DNA of 64,000 nt from NCBI GenBank assembly GCA_033030425.1, contig JAUFSD010000010.1, forward strand, positions 248,001 through 312,000, given 5' to 3'. The notes beneath the pieces are model-generated. The model did no database searches, was not told the origin of the DNA, and was given only the letters and a program-made list of their open reading frames with translations. Shown in pieces: positions 1 to 11,464 of the stretch. This DNA is from Verpa conica. Its lineage: Eukaryota; Ascomycota; Pezizomycetes; Pezizales; Morchellaceae. Made by a program: the position numbers and the translations under genes. How positions within the stretch are numbered: position 1 is the first letter of the stretch; each line of letters begins with the position of its first letter.

Positions 1-138
1 TACTCTAAATCTTACAATTTGAGTAAGGGAGATAGATATACCAGTAAAGACCTTATACTCAAAAAAAGAATCCTATCCACCAGATATGGGAGCAGCAGTG
101 TAGACCAGAAATAGGGTAGGTTGCCAATTTAATCAAAA

Positions 139-175
139 AGCGCCAAGACCCCATACAAATATTGGGTCTTGGCGC
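139..175. repeat. Short perfect hairpin
   Basis: AGCGCCAAGACCC is followed after about 11 bases by its exact reverse complement GGGTCTTGGCGCT. The loop is AT-rich. This is seen directly; it may be a tiny foldback element remnant or a transcriptional hairpin. Confidence 0.6.
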
Positions 176-948
176 TACTTTTGAGATCCATCCCACAAGA
201 ACCTCTAGAGTCCACATTATAATGGGTGGTTTTTTCATACAAGCCTAAAAAGCACTTTTATGTATGATTTCTATTCTATTATAGAAAATTAGATAGTAAT
301 TCCTTCAATGAGTGTAGGGAAAAGTGGTTACAATATGCCTGTTTTTAGGCATTTTTGGTGTTTTCCGATTCGTATTATGATATTATAAGTCGTGGCACTG
401 TAGATTAGCATGCCTTTTTACTCTACACACTTGGCGCTACTATGGAGGTGTGGCGAGATGAAACACTTAGAATGCTCTGGCCAAATTATTCTGCTGTTGG
501 GTAGGAGAAACGAATTAAAGCACCAGGGAATGCGCCCAGAAGCAGCTCCGACGAGTCCGCGGTTGGTGCATCTCGCGCCTTTTCCACACCCACTCCTGCA
601 CCATCCGACCCAGCCTCCCACGGCTCATCCCTCTATCAATTTTACTCTAGGAGCGATCAAGTGGGCGCTTAACTGCTAATTTAATATATGAATTTAACTC
701 TAAAACTATGAAAGAAGTGACGAAATACGCAAGCGCTAACCAATTATTAAATGCCACAGTATTCAAATAGGGCTGCTTACCAAAATGGTATTTAGGCTGA
801 CCTGTCTATTCACTGGCTATAGTTGAGTCTCAGCATATACCCGGTCATAACAAAATTCTCATTCTTAATATAGTAGACTCGATCATGCCCCAAAACTACA
901 ACTTCTTTTTTAGGAATCAGAATCTAAAATGATCTTGTAGCTTGTGTA

Positions 949-1191
949 CTCGTAATCTCATAGTGTTTTCGGAGCCAGGCGCCCGGGACCGCTACCTACG
1001 TGATGATATACTCACTACCACAGCTTGAGTGAACAGTGATTTTCTTTCCTATCTCGGTTCTAGATATAAATCAACTACTGTTTCATAGACTCCCTAAAAG
1101 AAATCAAGGGCAAATATAGGTAGTAAGGTTGGCCTCGCTTCCCTGGTCGGTAGCTGCCCCGTAGCCTGGCTCCGAAAACAGAGACTACGGG
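949..1191. mobile_element. MITE with TA target duplication (CTCGTAATCTC family)
   Basis: The left arm begins CTCGTAATCTCATAGTG and runs into TTTTCGGAGCCAGGC. The right arm carries GCCTGGCTCCGAAAA and ends GACTACGGG. Both sides are bounded by TA. It is 243 bp without coding capacity. The terminal sequence resembles the tandem foldback at 5019-5244. TA duplication suggests mobilisation by a Tc1/mariner/pogo transposase. Confidence 0.65.
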
Positions 1192-1376
1192 TATAATATT
1201 CTGTATGGTGATTCATCCAGACAATTATCGGTAAAGAATAAAGTTTATGAATGAATGAATGAATTTATCATAAGTACATAAAGTTTATGTCATGTGGTAT
1301 AATGAAGATTGATCATAAATAAAAAGGAAGAATGGAAAGACACTGAGATAAAGAAAACCATAGGACATAAAATGCG

Positions 1377-2510
1377 TTACAGATTCTCCGTAGACCAATT
1401 CCTCAATATCTCAACATAGTGAGCCTTCCTTGGCAATATTTTTATTTGTTTAGGACTTTCCACAGTTAGCTCTAGCATAGCTGGGACCCAAACAGCAGAT
1501 CTGTGGTAATCCTCGGCATTGTCGTTCCCACGCTTCAAAAGCCCAGGTCTCAGTACAAGGGCGACCTCGTAATCCTCATCTCCATCTTCATCTTCTTCGC
1601 CCAACCTACCCTTCATCCTGTCATCGTCACAAATAAATGCGCGCCCTGATTTTTCGAACCAGGACTTGTCCATTACCTCTAATACTGCGGGTTGCGCCCC
1701 CAATTTAATCGCTAGATTACCAGCGGCTCTGATAAATCCCATTAATTGCTCCCATTCGCGACAAGAACTTTTGGGGAAAGACCTCAGTGTAATAGGTCCA
1801 ATAATCGAGTAGATCTCGGCGGCAATCTCTCGATAATATTTCTCGCGGTGTTGAGATTGAGGCCACAGGTTTGATCTTTCATATACAGCCCAGGTAGAGG
1901 CTCGCCATTTGTTTGCTTCTGGAACATTCCCTAGGTATATAATTCAGCATATATCTACTGTGATAAGGTGTAAAGTCTGCTAACCTTCGAGTAAAAACGC
2001 CTCATATATTCGACTTGAAGTAATTCTGAAATTATCTTCACATCCAGCAAATGGTAGTAATAAGATACGCTGTGACAGCACTGAAGCAACGACAGCTTCA
2101 ACCAGATGACTGAAATTCAGTTTATTAGGTCTCATCAACCAGTCGATGTCACACCATGAGACCTTATCGAGGTGCTCCTTGAACAACTCATGCTTATCGA
2201 GATCGATAAATTGGAGGCCGATGCGGAAGTATTCGCGGGCCCAATGCCCTAATTTTTGAAACATTTGAAGGAACTCAATACTGATGGCATCGTGGGATTC
2301 CGTCGGGGCTTTCTTGCGAGAATTATAATCATTCTTCTGCATTTGTCTCACTTCTTCTCTGGAAGCTTGGAGCTGCTCGCGGAGTGTGTTGATTTCTTGT
2401 AAATAGACTGAAGACTGCTCCTCAGTAGAACAACCCCGCTCTAGTTTAGACATCAGGCCGTTAGGAGCTTTAGTGAGGACTTGCTTACAGGCGTCAGTAA
2501 CGATAAACAA
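1377..2510 (-). CDS. Two-exon unknown protein with N-terminal coiled coil
   Basis: The exons read on the minus strand are 2510-1985 and 1930-1377; the intron 1984-1931 (54 bp) starts GTTAGC and ends CTAG. Splicing joins two long open frames in phase 1, and the junction reads smoothly (LLEG to NVPEANKW), giving about 359 residues from 2510. The start is unresolved: 2508-2510 is a TTG, and the frame stays open upstream through another protein-like stretch rich in Glu and Thr, so an upstream exon is likely. Visible are a Gln/Glu-rich coiled coil (about residues 28-60), a WAREYFR motif, and an acidic EDEDGDEDYE run before the C-terminus. The architecture resembles expanded unknown families of filamentous fungi; I recognise no enzyme motif. 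Confidence 0.65.
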
Positions 2511-2640
2511 GTCTCGAACTAAGACATACCTAATAATCCGTTGTAAAAAGGTAGTTTTTTCTTCCTCGAGAGTATGAGCGTGGGGAGGGGAGTGAGTGAG
2601 TGATTTTGGGAGTATGAAGCCGGGAGTGAAGCCGAGAAGT

Positions 2641-2780
2641 AGTCTACTCGTACTTATCAGGCATTTCCGGATTATGGTAATGGGGAGAACGACATCCCTT
2701 TCTTACTAGCTCACATTTTGAGCTTGTGAGCTTGTATCATTGGTTAGATATAAGGATCTTTTTTAACCAAGTAAACACTT
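2641..2780 (+). repeat. Dispersed repeat copy (TTTCCGG / AGCTCACA family)
   Basis: This copy has the order TTTCCGG, ATGGTAATGGGGAGA, AGCTCACA.TTTGAGCT, ATTGGTTA. The same order recurs at 5641-5800 (reverse), 35012-35150 and 55910-56030, with short fragments at 4568, 4762 and 5553. The core is an imperfect palindrome around AGCTCACA/TGTGAGCT. No ORF is seen. It is likely a non-autonomous element whose ends I cannot fix. Confidence 0.5.
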
Positions 2781-3035
2781 GACGATAACAAGTAAGGGGG
2801 CTATGAGACCAATTAGATAGCGTTAATACCCACCCCCGGTAGACTATTTCTGAGGTGGGGTCGATCATGTCTACGTAACGGTAAAAACATGGCTATGTGG
2901 ATCGGTCTATTCCGCAGGTTTTTGGGGGTACACGTTATCCTCCACAATAAAACGGCTTAAATATTAGACATATACCAGTAGACCAGTAACTATCCAAAGG
3001 TTGTTTCTTATTCAACCCTGCCCAATACAATCAAA

Positions 3036-3838
3036 ATGTTCAACACTTCAATTATCGTTTTCGTTCTGTCATGTTTTGTGGCTATTATACAATACCACTG
3101 GTTTCCAGAAACACTTATTTCTATAGATCATACTCCCTCCGAGGTCAAACTTCAACTCCATACCAACAGGGCTGTAGCAGGCAATTACACGATAGATGCA
3201 ATACCACCAGATACAACAGCTTTAAAGTTACTAGACGTTCGTGGTTTTGTTGTCAGTCTACAAGACGTTATCCGTAAAGATGTTGGTCCCCAAGACTTGC
3301 TATTCTTCAACAGAAACTTATATATATTTATTAGCCAAAATCCACAACATGATAATACCCTAAACTATGTTCTTAAGGATCTATCTGAGATAACTGATAA
3401 GGTCAACCCCACTAGCGAGCAGCCCGAGGATAGCGACCTAGTATTGGAAGCCTCCTTCCACTTCCAAAGAACAATGGGAGTAATCCTCAAATATGTCAGA
3501 TTGTATGATACTCCAAAAATCACTATTCTGACTTTAATATTTTATTGAGTAACTTTTTCTTTCATAGGACAGACACATATGATATTCCTCCGGATTTTTG
3601 TATGCTAGCTTTCGGCCTCCCGCAGAAACTAGGGGAAATAGATCAGCAGTATGAGGTTCAGGCCGCAGAACTAATCAAGAAGCGCATCGTGAAACTCCAA
3701 TTATTCTTTCGTGTTGGTAGCTGGTTCTATAGTCCGCCTTTGAATAGGTTAGTCGGGTATTCCCGTACTTTTGCCGCTGCAGAGTTCGTTGCGCTGGCGA
3801 TAAAGCCTCTCGTAGAGGAGATATGCCGTGGTTCTTAG
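3036..3838 (+). CDS. Two-exon signal-anchored or secreted unknown protein
   Basis: Exon 1 is 3036-3502 and exon 2 is 3568-3838; intron 3503-3567 (65 bp) has donor GTATGA and acceptor CATAG. Joining in phase 2 restores one frame of 245 residues (VRL to TDTYDIPP). The ATG at 3036 has AAA just upstream, a good fungal context. Residues 5-22 (TSIIVFVLSCFVAIIQ) form a hydrophobic segment that could be a signal peptide or membrane anchor. The rest is mixed alpha/beta with an amphipathic Lys-rich stretch near the C-terminus and no cysteine pattern typical of small effectors. I do not recognise the family. Gene status is well supported by splice consistency; function is unknown. Confidence 0.7.
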
Positions 3839-4042
3839 TCTACTATAACTTTTTTTTATCAAATGTTGTTAATGTATCTATCAATCTTATTACTATTCAT
3901 TTATATTTGCAGCTGTTTCTACTGTCACGAGAACCACGAGTGTTTGGTAGTCCTAAGTTTGCACAAGAATCCGCTTAGCCTTTGGGCCCCATGTACAAGA
4001 ATCCGCTAGTACTTTTTCTTCTTTTGGCGAACGAGTTTCATA

Positions 4043-4165
4043 CAGCTTCCGGCAATAAAGGTCGAGAAACGTGGGATGAGTTTAGGGTTTCTGTTGGCTT
4101 TTCAGTATTCTGGCAAAGGTTTTAGCAATTGTACTATCTGTACTCCTTCTTGTCAAATATTTCCG
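4043..4165. mobile_element. MITE fragment, GATCGAGAAAC family
   Basis: It starts TA-CAGCTTCCGGCAATAAAG then GTCGAGAAACGTGGG. It aligns by eye with 4869-5010, which has the matching right arm; here the right end is degraded, so the boundary is approximate. Confidence 0.4.
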
Positions 4166-4868
4166 GAGTCTGGTAATAGAATACGTCATATCTATCCTTC
4201 GAGGTCAGTTTCTTTAATCCTCGGCTATATGGGATCAACAAATCGAGTGTTATCATGACACAACACCTTAGGGGCTGATTACAATATGTGGTCATGTAGG
4301 CAAGACATGGCACTCCCCATTACCATACTCCGGAAACGACTGACGAGAACGAGTACTCTAAACTTTGTGTTTTTTTTTTATCTGCACCAGCGCAACCGAC
4401 CCGAAAAGAGCATGGCGCTAATAAGCAAATGGACCCGAGCTCACAGCTTTGCCAGCCAATCATCTGATATCTGAAGCCTGTGGTCAGCACCTTGCATCAA
4501 TCGGATACAGCTCCTCCGTCAGTTTTCTGAGATACTATAACTGGAAACACCTCGCAGGCCTTACATACTCATAGTCTTCAAGCGTTTCCGGAATACGGTA
4601 ACTGGGAGCGCCATGCCTCCTACGAGGTCACTTTTGCAAGCCTGTGCCGTTGGCCAACTCGGGCACCTATTCCTGGGGAGCACAAAATCCAGCGGCTGGC
4701 CTTAGATCCAAGGCAAAACACCCATGAGGTGCATTACACGTTATAGCTACAATGTGACAGTAGGCAAGACATGGCGCCCCCTGTTACCGTATTACGGAAA
4801 CGCTTGAGCAGATTCAAGTTAAAACAACCTCATAGCGATGACCCGTCTGGCGAACAGGGGCTCTACAC

Positions 4869-5010
4869 CAGCTTCCGGCAATAAAGATCGAGAAACGTGG
4901 GGTTCGGACTTAGGTTTTATATTGGAATTTCGGTCTTGTGGAAAATATTCTAGCAATTGTACTAGTTGTAAGTTCCTGCTCACCGACCCTGGTTTCTCGA
5001 TCTTTCTTGG
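4869..5010. mobile_element. MITE, GATCGAGAAAC family
   Basis: The left arm is CAGCTTCCGGCAATAAAGATCGAGAAAC; the right arm has GTTTCTCGATCTTTC. The inner 15 bases are perfect inverted repeats. It shares them with the TA-flanked elements at 12543-12694 and 38171-38266. Confidence 0.5.
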
Positions 5011-5018
5011 AGACTATA

Positions 5019-5244
5019 CTCGTAATCTCATGACGTTTTTAAACTGGTCTGCTATTGCATACTATAAAACTACGGTTTTGTATGGTATGTAATAGCAGTC
5101 CATTCTACAAACATCATGAGGATACGAGTACTCGTAATACCTTAGCGTTTCCGAACTAGACTGCTATTGCACACTATACAAAAACTGTGTCAAGTCTATG
5201 GTATGCAATGGCAGTCCATTCTGGAAACGTCAGGGCATTACGAG
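5019..5244. mobile_element. Two tandem foldback elements sharing a TA
   Basis: Unit 1 (5019-5128) and unit 2 (5131-5244) are each near-palindromic. Each begins CTCGTAAT and ends with its complement (ATACGAG or ATTACGAG), and each has an inner arm CTGCTATTGCA...TGCAATGGCAG or similar. TA lies before unit 1, between the units (5129-5130) and after unit 2. This looks like insertion of one MITE at the TA end of another, or tandem duplication. Confidence 0.65.
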
Positions 5245-5640
5245 TATGGTCTGTTGACCATAATCTGAACCCCTGTTCGCCGGCAGTGTTCAGAACCGAT
5301 CGCCTTACAAACGTCAGTACAGCGTATCCCATATCCTTTCATTGCCCCTTTTCTATGGGGGGACAAATCATAGCTATCTCAACAGGATATACTGATCTCC
5401 AACCAATGAGAGCCTTACTTGTTTCTGGGTTAGAGGAGTGTAAACAAGATCGAGAAACGTGAGACACATTTTTGCTAAGCATTCTAGACCTTTTTTACCG
5501 TACGTTGGCAGACGCCTCGGGAATACGGTATGCGGTGATGTGGCCATTATGTACTTGTAGTTGTCAAGCGTTTCCGGAACAGGGTGACTGGGAACGCCAT
5601 GTCGCCCACTGAGATCCATCAAGTACACAAGGCTTGAGGC

Positions 5641-5800
5641 AGCAATAGGTTGAATTTTAAGGAACTGAGGACTAAAGAAAGATAATCCTTAGTTTTAACC
5701 AATAATAAAATCACATAAGCTCACAATGTGAGCTTGTGAGGTAGGCATGCCGCTCTCCCCATTACCATATTCCGGAAACGCTTGACGACTACAAGTAGAG
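5641..5800 (-). repeat. Dispersed repeat copy (TTTCCGG / AGCTCACA family)
   Basis: Reverse-oriented copy of the repeat at 2641. AGCTCACAATGTGAGCT is a near-perfect palindrome here, followed by GGTAGGCATGCCGC and CCATATTCCGGAAACGC. Ends are approximate. Confidence 0.5.
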
Positions 5801-6236
5801 AAGCGTGACACACTAGATTCGAGGTCTTCATGTTCTCAGCCAGATTCCGGAGAAATAGCAACAACCCTATTTCCTCAATAGTCCTATTGGAGGCTGGTAG
5901 TTGCGCGCCCGATGCGAACCACCAGCCTGGTTTAAAGTTCGACTGGGTTAGGGTTTCTTGGTATTGAAAATCTCTTTCAGTGAGTGAGTACGCTAGAGCA
6001 CTTGTTGATTCCAACCTTACTTCCCCTGACTATAAATGAGCCTAGGTTTTGTATGTATCTAATTACCTAGCAAGAAAACCCAGAACAAACTACCAGGGTA
6101 GTCACGACAAACAGCTCATCGAAATACTTTGGTCAGATATTCCAAGGGAATATGTTATCAGTCAAAAACAGAGAGCAAGAATACGTATAACCCCTAACCA
6201 ACCTATTAAGAGGACAATGCTAATACATCCAAGGGT

Positions 6237-8319
6237 GTGGGGTATAATGAAGAACCGCACTATAAATCAAGAAGTCCTATTGTATCCGGTAATTTCTCCG
6301 ATATAGACGTTGGCACCCCGCAATCCCAAATAGGAGCTGGTGAAGAGAGCAGCAAAGACACCCAGCAGTTAGGAGATAGTAGAGAGGAGCTCGAGACAGC
6401 TACCTCGACCAACAGTCGGCAAAACCGCTACGAACGCACTGAGGACCTTATACCCGGCGACCCGGCTGAACCCCAACCGGGAACTCCCGCCACTGACGGC
6501 AAAGGTGGAAGCAAAGACACCCAGCAGTTAAGAGACGGAGAGAAGCTTAAGACATATACCCCTAACAGCACCCGGCTAGAGCCCACTGGTGTGAGACCGG
6601 TATTACCTTTCTCCGCAGAACTCCCTATAACCCAAAACCATAGAGATAAGGGGTTAGCCGCAACTCATAATACCACAGTGATAAGAAACTCACAGAGCGA
6701 CTCATTTCAGCCTAAAGAAAGCGATATTCAGACGGTCTATGAAGATGTACGTAGCATAGCTAGAAACACCAGTCCTATTTATATAGATGGCTATGGAATG
6801 GGGGAGCCGATTGGTGAAGGATCACACGGACATGTTTACCGCCATCGATTGAAAAAACAGGTAGCTCTCTCCCAAATTATAGCAAAGATAGTTATATGCT
6901 TATTTATTTTAGTACGTCGCCATTAAAGTGGTGGAACGCCAGTATTTCCTAGCAGAGCGTGATGCCCTTGCCGGGATTGCCCCACACCCAAACGTCACTA
7001 GACTTATCGAATTTCGTGAGCCACAAACTCTTGTACTAGAGTTATTCAATTACGATCTCTGGCACTGCCTAAGTGCGACAAAGGATATAGACGATGCGAA
7101 CGTACTTCCATCCTTCCTTGGGTTATGTTACGGCTTATTATGGATACATAAGGCCGGGTTTAGCCACTCAGATATTTGTACCGACAATATTGGTGTTAAG
7201 ATGTTGAAAGGTCGTATCAATTTAGAGCTTTGCAATTTATCTCTAGCTAGTCCCCTTGATGGATCCTCCGCTGTGTTCAACGGCCACTCTGGATACATAC
7301 CACCGGAATTGTGTCGCGGAGAGTTTGTGGGTAAGGAGGAAAAGGACTATTGGGCTTTATGGGTCGTATTTGTTCGTGTAGTCCTGTCTTCAGCCCTGAT
7401 GCCCACATAGCTAATTCCTTTCTAGTACCAAATGCTAACTAAAAATTTCCCTTTCCAAATACCAACGTACTCCACCGATAGTCAGTTCAAATTCTCCACT
7501 CAGCTCGAATATATCTCGGGAGAGTGGGATTCCAAGGATTTGGTTCATAGCAAATGTCATCAATATCTGCTCGCGAAAGGTCTTGCATTGAATCCGCGAA
7601 AGAGACCGGGTCTGAAAGAAATTATCTATACCCTTGATCTACCGCAGGCTATAGATGAGCATATAGCTGCTTCACTAGCCCAACTAGATGAGCACCGTAG
7701 AAGGGTACGGGCCGAAATCAACGAAGAACGACAATTAAGTAGAGGTAGCCGGAATAGGGTGTTACCTCTACCGAACCAGGTTAATAAGAAGGAACAGGAC
7801 CTACAAATGTCAGATCTTACCTTAAGGATAGATCGGAAGAACTTCGAATGGGAACGGAAGAGCTTCGAGGAGGAACGGAAGAACTTCGAGGAGGAACGGA
7901 AGAACTTCGAGGAGGAACGGAAGAACTTCAAGATGAAACAGAAGGACCTCGAGGCCTCACAATCCGAACTCAAGGATTCAACAAAACAACTAGAGGAGGA
8001 ACGAAAGGGCTTAGATGTCTCGCGAGGGAAACTCAAAACTTCAGCAGACCAACTTGAGGAGGAACGAAAAGGCCTCGAGCTCTTGCAAATCAAGGCCAGG
8101 AGATATCATGGGGATGACATCATTGGGCTGATTCAATTACTAAATTCATTTCTCCCTACGATCTTACAGTTTCTGATCAAAAACTTTGGACAGTACGAAG
8201 AATATCTCATCTGGGTATTGCTGCATGTCAATTTTTACAGGAATTTTGTTCCTTATCTCTCCTTCTTATGGTATTTCATTCTTTATATGGGTAGGGCCTT
8301 AAGCTTGCTAGGGGTTTGA
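6237..8319 (+). CDS. Membrane-anchored coiled-coil pseudokinase
   Basis: The exons are about 6237-6860, 6913-7365 and 7426-8319. Introns 6861-6912 (52 bp) and 7366-7425 (60 bp) both lie in phase 0. About 656 residues: a Ser/Thr/Gln-rich leader with two SKDTQQL copies, then a protein-kinase fold with Gly loop GEGSHGHVY (about 191-199), Lys in VAIKVV (213), a changed catalytic loop HSDICTDNIGV (about 293; HRD to HSD), and NLS replacing DFG. PPEL and DYWAL match the APE and DxW elements. The Asp of DFG is lost, so catalysis is doubtful. A long coiled coil with four NFEEERK-type heptads follows (about 484-580), then two or three hydrophobic helices at the C-terminus. The start is unresolved: 6237 is a GTG, a stop lies at 6207-6209, and no in-frame ATG precedes the kinase domain, so a 5' exon is probable. 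It may be a membrane scaffold; that is inference. Confidence 0.75.
7852..7930 (+). repeat. 21-bp tandem repeat encoding heptads
   Basis: Four copies of a 21-bp unit (GGAAGAACTTCGAGGAGGAAC, the first with GAGC) encode successive NFEEERK heptads of the pseudokinase coiled coil. Near-identity of the DNA copies suggests recent slippage expansion. Confidence 0.8.
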
Positions 8320-9737
8320 GTATATAGGAAATTTAGTCATTGTAGGGCATGTTCCCAACAACACATTCTCTCCGGAACTATAACAGTGTTTGAAGAAGAA
8401 ATTAGGTTAGGGTGGGCGAGTGTTTTCTTAATGTACTGTTGTTAGTTAGTTAGCATTTATGGTTTTATTTCTGTATTTCCTATTTGTTTTGAAATCTTGC
8501 GTCTACTATATCTTGTATCTATTAGCGTGGGAAAATAAACTTTATGGAGGTGGGTACAAGTAGCGGGGTCTGCACCCAAAGAAGAAAACACAGTAGTAAA
8601 TCTCTGTTATTTGCATCTAATCTAAGTATGTAATGAGGTTTGATCCACCTTATTTCACTATGGAAACAGATTCTACCCTGAAGCCACTAGCCTCATTTGT
8701 ATTTAGGCCTCCAGTAGCGTATTTGTTTCGGAGTCATTGAGAAATCAATATATAAGCCTAAAACCTAGCAGGAAACCATTGAGCTCTACCTCACCTCTGC
8801 GCAGCAGCTAGCTCTAAACCCAGTATAGACTAACCCTAGCTACCTGTATAGGATGATACTAACAGTATTAATTATACAACTATGAGGACATAGAAGATAT
8901 CGGTTAGTGGATTACTATAGGTGCTCGACAGGAGGACCCGACTAGCGAGCAGTACTAGGGGAGAAGAGGGGGGTAGTGGTGTTAAGGCTGCTAATACAAG
9001 GAGGAGGGGAGAAACATGGAGAAGACCTTTCCGATGCTAACACACTAGCAACAACACCTTTAGAATACTCTCCAATACCAAACCGAACCAGAAACCTCTA
9101 AGGCACACATTGCCCCCCGAGAAAACATTTCCCATGCCCGCGCTTTACCTACAGCACTGTCGGATACTCCACCAAAGACACCCCAACTTAGAGGGCAAAA
9201 AATCTATCTTACAACAGAAAAGTAACCTGAATTCCATGGGATTAATTATTAAGTCATGGGTCAATTCCAATAAAACATGATATCTTCAGGGAGGGGTTAA
9301 TAGAAAGTGAGAAGCTATAACAGAATTTCGAATGGGTTTTAATAGTATACTAGAGGGGCAGACTTATGTTAGTTTCTATATATTTAGTCATTATTTCGAT
9401 TTCTTTAAGACGAATTTATTTGGACTCCAAGACATACTAAAAGGTAAACACACATCAGCAAACCTAAATCTGTATCCTGAGAGTCAAGTGCTCTGTTAGG
9501 ATACAGGCTTACTAATTTGTATGTCAGTGTAACGGCGGGGCTCTGGAGGTACCTAGGTGACTCAGTGGACAGTAGAGATTTGTCGCAGTTTCAACAAAAC
9601 TGTTAAGAATCTGCGAGAACTTGGACGGCGACTAAGTGTCGCGGGCAGCTCAGGAGATACCAGGCAAACGTATAGAACGATCGGTTCCAAATCAAGCCAA
9701 CACCTACGGAAGTGAGTCACCTTCGACGTCGCCCCTA

Positions 9738-9982
9738 GTGTTCGTCATGGGGGGGGGTCGGTCCCCCAAGATCTCCGGGGAACCGCGCCAAGAAACCGCC
9801 CCGAACCCCCCCATTCCCCGGCCGGGTCGGGTTTGCCCTTTAAAAATCCCCCATTAACCGAAATTTAACCTAATTGACTGTAGTGGCCCCAACGGAGCCC
9901 CGCCAGTTATCCCCCCATTGGGGCGGTTTCTTCACCGAAAATCAGGCCCCGAACCCGGGCCGGGGCGCCCCATGACGAACAC
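9738..9982. mobile_element. GC-rich MITE with TA duplication
   Basis: It is 245 bp, bounded by TA at 9736-9737 and 9983-9984. The ends are inverted repeats GTGTTCGTCATGGGG and CCCCATGACGAACAC. It is strikingly GC-rich against AT-rich flanks. A longer relative sits at 30307-30853, and a further fragment near 34090-34140 shares TTCGTCTTGGGGCGACTCGG. Confidence 0.75.
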
Positions 9983-10540
9983 TACTCCTCTCTTCTCAAC
10001 ACGGCAAGAACTGGGTATATTTAGAGAAAGTTAGGGATTGGAGCTATCCATATAGCTGTAGTAAAAATAGGCGTTGGCTCGAGAATACTTTGATCAGTAA
10101 CGACTATCGCTTATGAATAGGGGGGAAAAAGCCATGATACAACTCAGTAACCTTCTGGTTGATACCAAACACTCCTGGCGGTTAGAGTGCGTGACCGGTA
10201 TTACACCTCCACAAACAGAGAACGGGGCAGCTGGCCGAAGATACACAATACTAGAGGCTTTTATTCACATCACTATAGTGGGTAATTCTAGCTAGGGTCG
10301 GCTAATCTATTGTAGAAACTGCTATCTACCTCTAATACTAGAAGAGTATGTATCTTTTATTGGTTATATATGAGCGGAAACAAATTATAAGCCTCCTCTG
10401 AATGAAGGATATTATGAAGCTAGTGCGAGAGAAAATAGCTACAGCCTGCAGGCTACAAAGTCCCAGATCGAACACTCTTAAATAAAAACTATAGACAAAC
10501 ATTGAGCGACCCCTAGAGGATAGTTAGCCACTTAGGCAAC

Positions 10541-10790
10541 TTATAGGTTAGGGTGTAAAACTACCATTAGCAAAACCTTAAGTAATTTTATGAGGTCATC
10601 ACCATTTAGGCAGTCTTGATAGGGTTGCTCGGCTGGAGCAGGTGGTAGTAAGTTAGCCGGAGAATGGCCCTTAAAAAATAAGGAACTAATAGTGGGGTGA
10701 GATAAAAAACTACCATTCAATTTTGGTTTCTGCACTTCTTCAAAGGCATTTGATAGCCGCGGAGAGCCCAGAGGATTATAGTCCTTGTAA
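10541..10790 (-). CDS. Possible exon or gene remnant
   Basis: The minus frame is open from about 10790 to the stop at 10541 and reads plausibly (NAFEEVQKPKLNG, then a Pro/Ala stretch, then GDDLIKLLKVL). There is no in-frame ATG, and I could not find partner exons. It could be a pseudogene fragment. Confidence 0.2.
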
Positions 10791-11464
10791 TGTCACGGTA
10801 CCATATTATATGCAAGTGAACCGATAGTGTTCTATTCTTAGTCCCAGAACACCATTATATACAGCAATGACGCACACATAGCGTGCCTTCTCCTACCGTG
10901 GGCAGCCCCCCGCTTACACATACGGGTGTCATGGTGCCACGTAACCTTATTTCCACGCTCTCGGCCCGAGTAGCCTCGGCCTTGCCGTTACAGTCCTACA
11001 TAGATGAGATGTCCATGGTAATTTTCTGGGAAAATAGGGGGATTCTTAGATTTAAAGGCTACATTAAGTGATATTTAGATATGCAATACTACAGTAGGGA
11101 TTCTAAACATCATACATCTATAGACATGCACTGGGCGGGTTTTGGGGGTGGGTACTCTGCCATGTCTTAGATAAAGTATGAAATTCCCGCATATTCTTTA
11201 CTTATGCCACTAGATTGAGGATGTGTTGACAGAGAAAGCAACGATCTGAAATTTTATTCTAAAAACGAGTCCTAGCGTAAGATTTCCTGTTCTTATGTGT
11301 CTCTTTGTAATTCCAGATATATTTCCCGAGTAAGGGATATCTTCAATTCAGCAGCATGAGTATATCTGTGGCACCGGAGGACATCGGCTTATGATAGCTG
11401 CAATTAGCAACTATACCCACTGTGGCTTTGTTAAGTCTCCAAAACCCATGTAAAGTTCATCGTA

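Larger units (their letters stand above)
1..1376. other. Gene-free repeat-bearing stretch
   Basis: No ORF here reads like a real protein. It contains a 13-bp-stem hairpin (139-175), a TA-flanked foldback element (949-1191) and a short GAAT tetranucleotide run near 1247-1263. The remainder is AT-rich without recognisable signals. Confidence 0.5.
3839..6236. other. Repeat-packed intergenic region
   Basis: No credible gene is seen. The stretch is a patchwork of MITE pieces: two copies beginning CAGCTTCCGGCAATAAAG (4043 and 4869), a tandem foldback (5019-5244), a GATCGAGAAACGTG fragment near 5446-5510, and fragments of the TTTCCGGAA/GGCGCTCCC family at about 4320, 4568, 4762, 5553 and 5741. ORFs here are explained by repeats. 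The last 180 bases may hold the unresolved 5' end of the pseudokinase gene. Confidence 0.55.
8320..11464. other. Gene-poor interval
   Basis: Apart from the GC-rich MITE at 9738-9982 and a weak minus-strand ORF at 10541-10790, I see no supported gene. The ORFs at 9636 and 10113 are short and the former is mainly MITE. The base composition is AT-rich with no long repeat visible. Confidence 0.45.

Noticed and set aside
9636..9857. 73-codon ORF near 9.7 kb
   Set aside because: Two-thirds lies inside the GC-rich MITE at 9738-9982.
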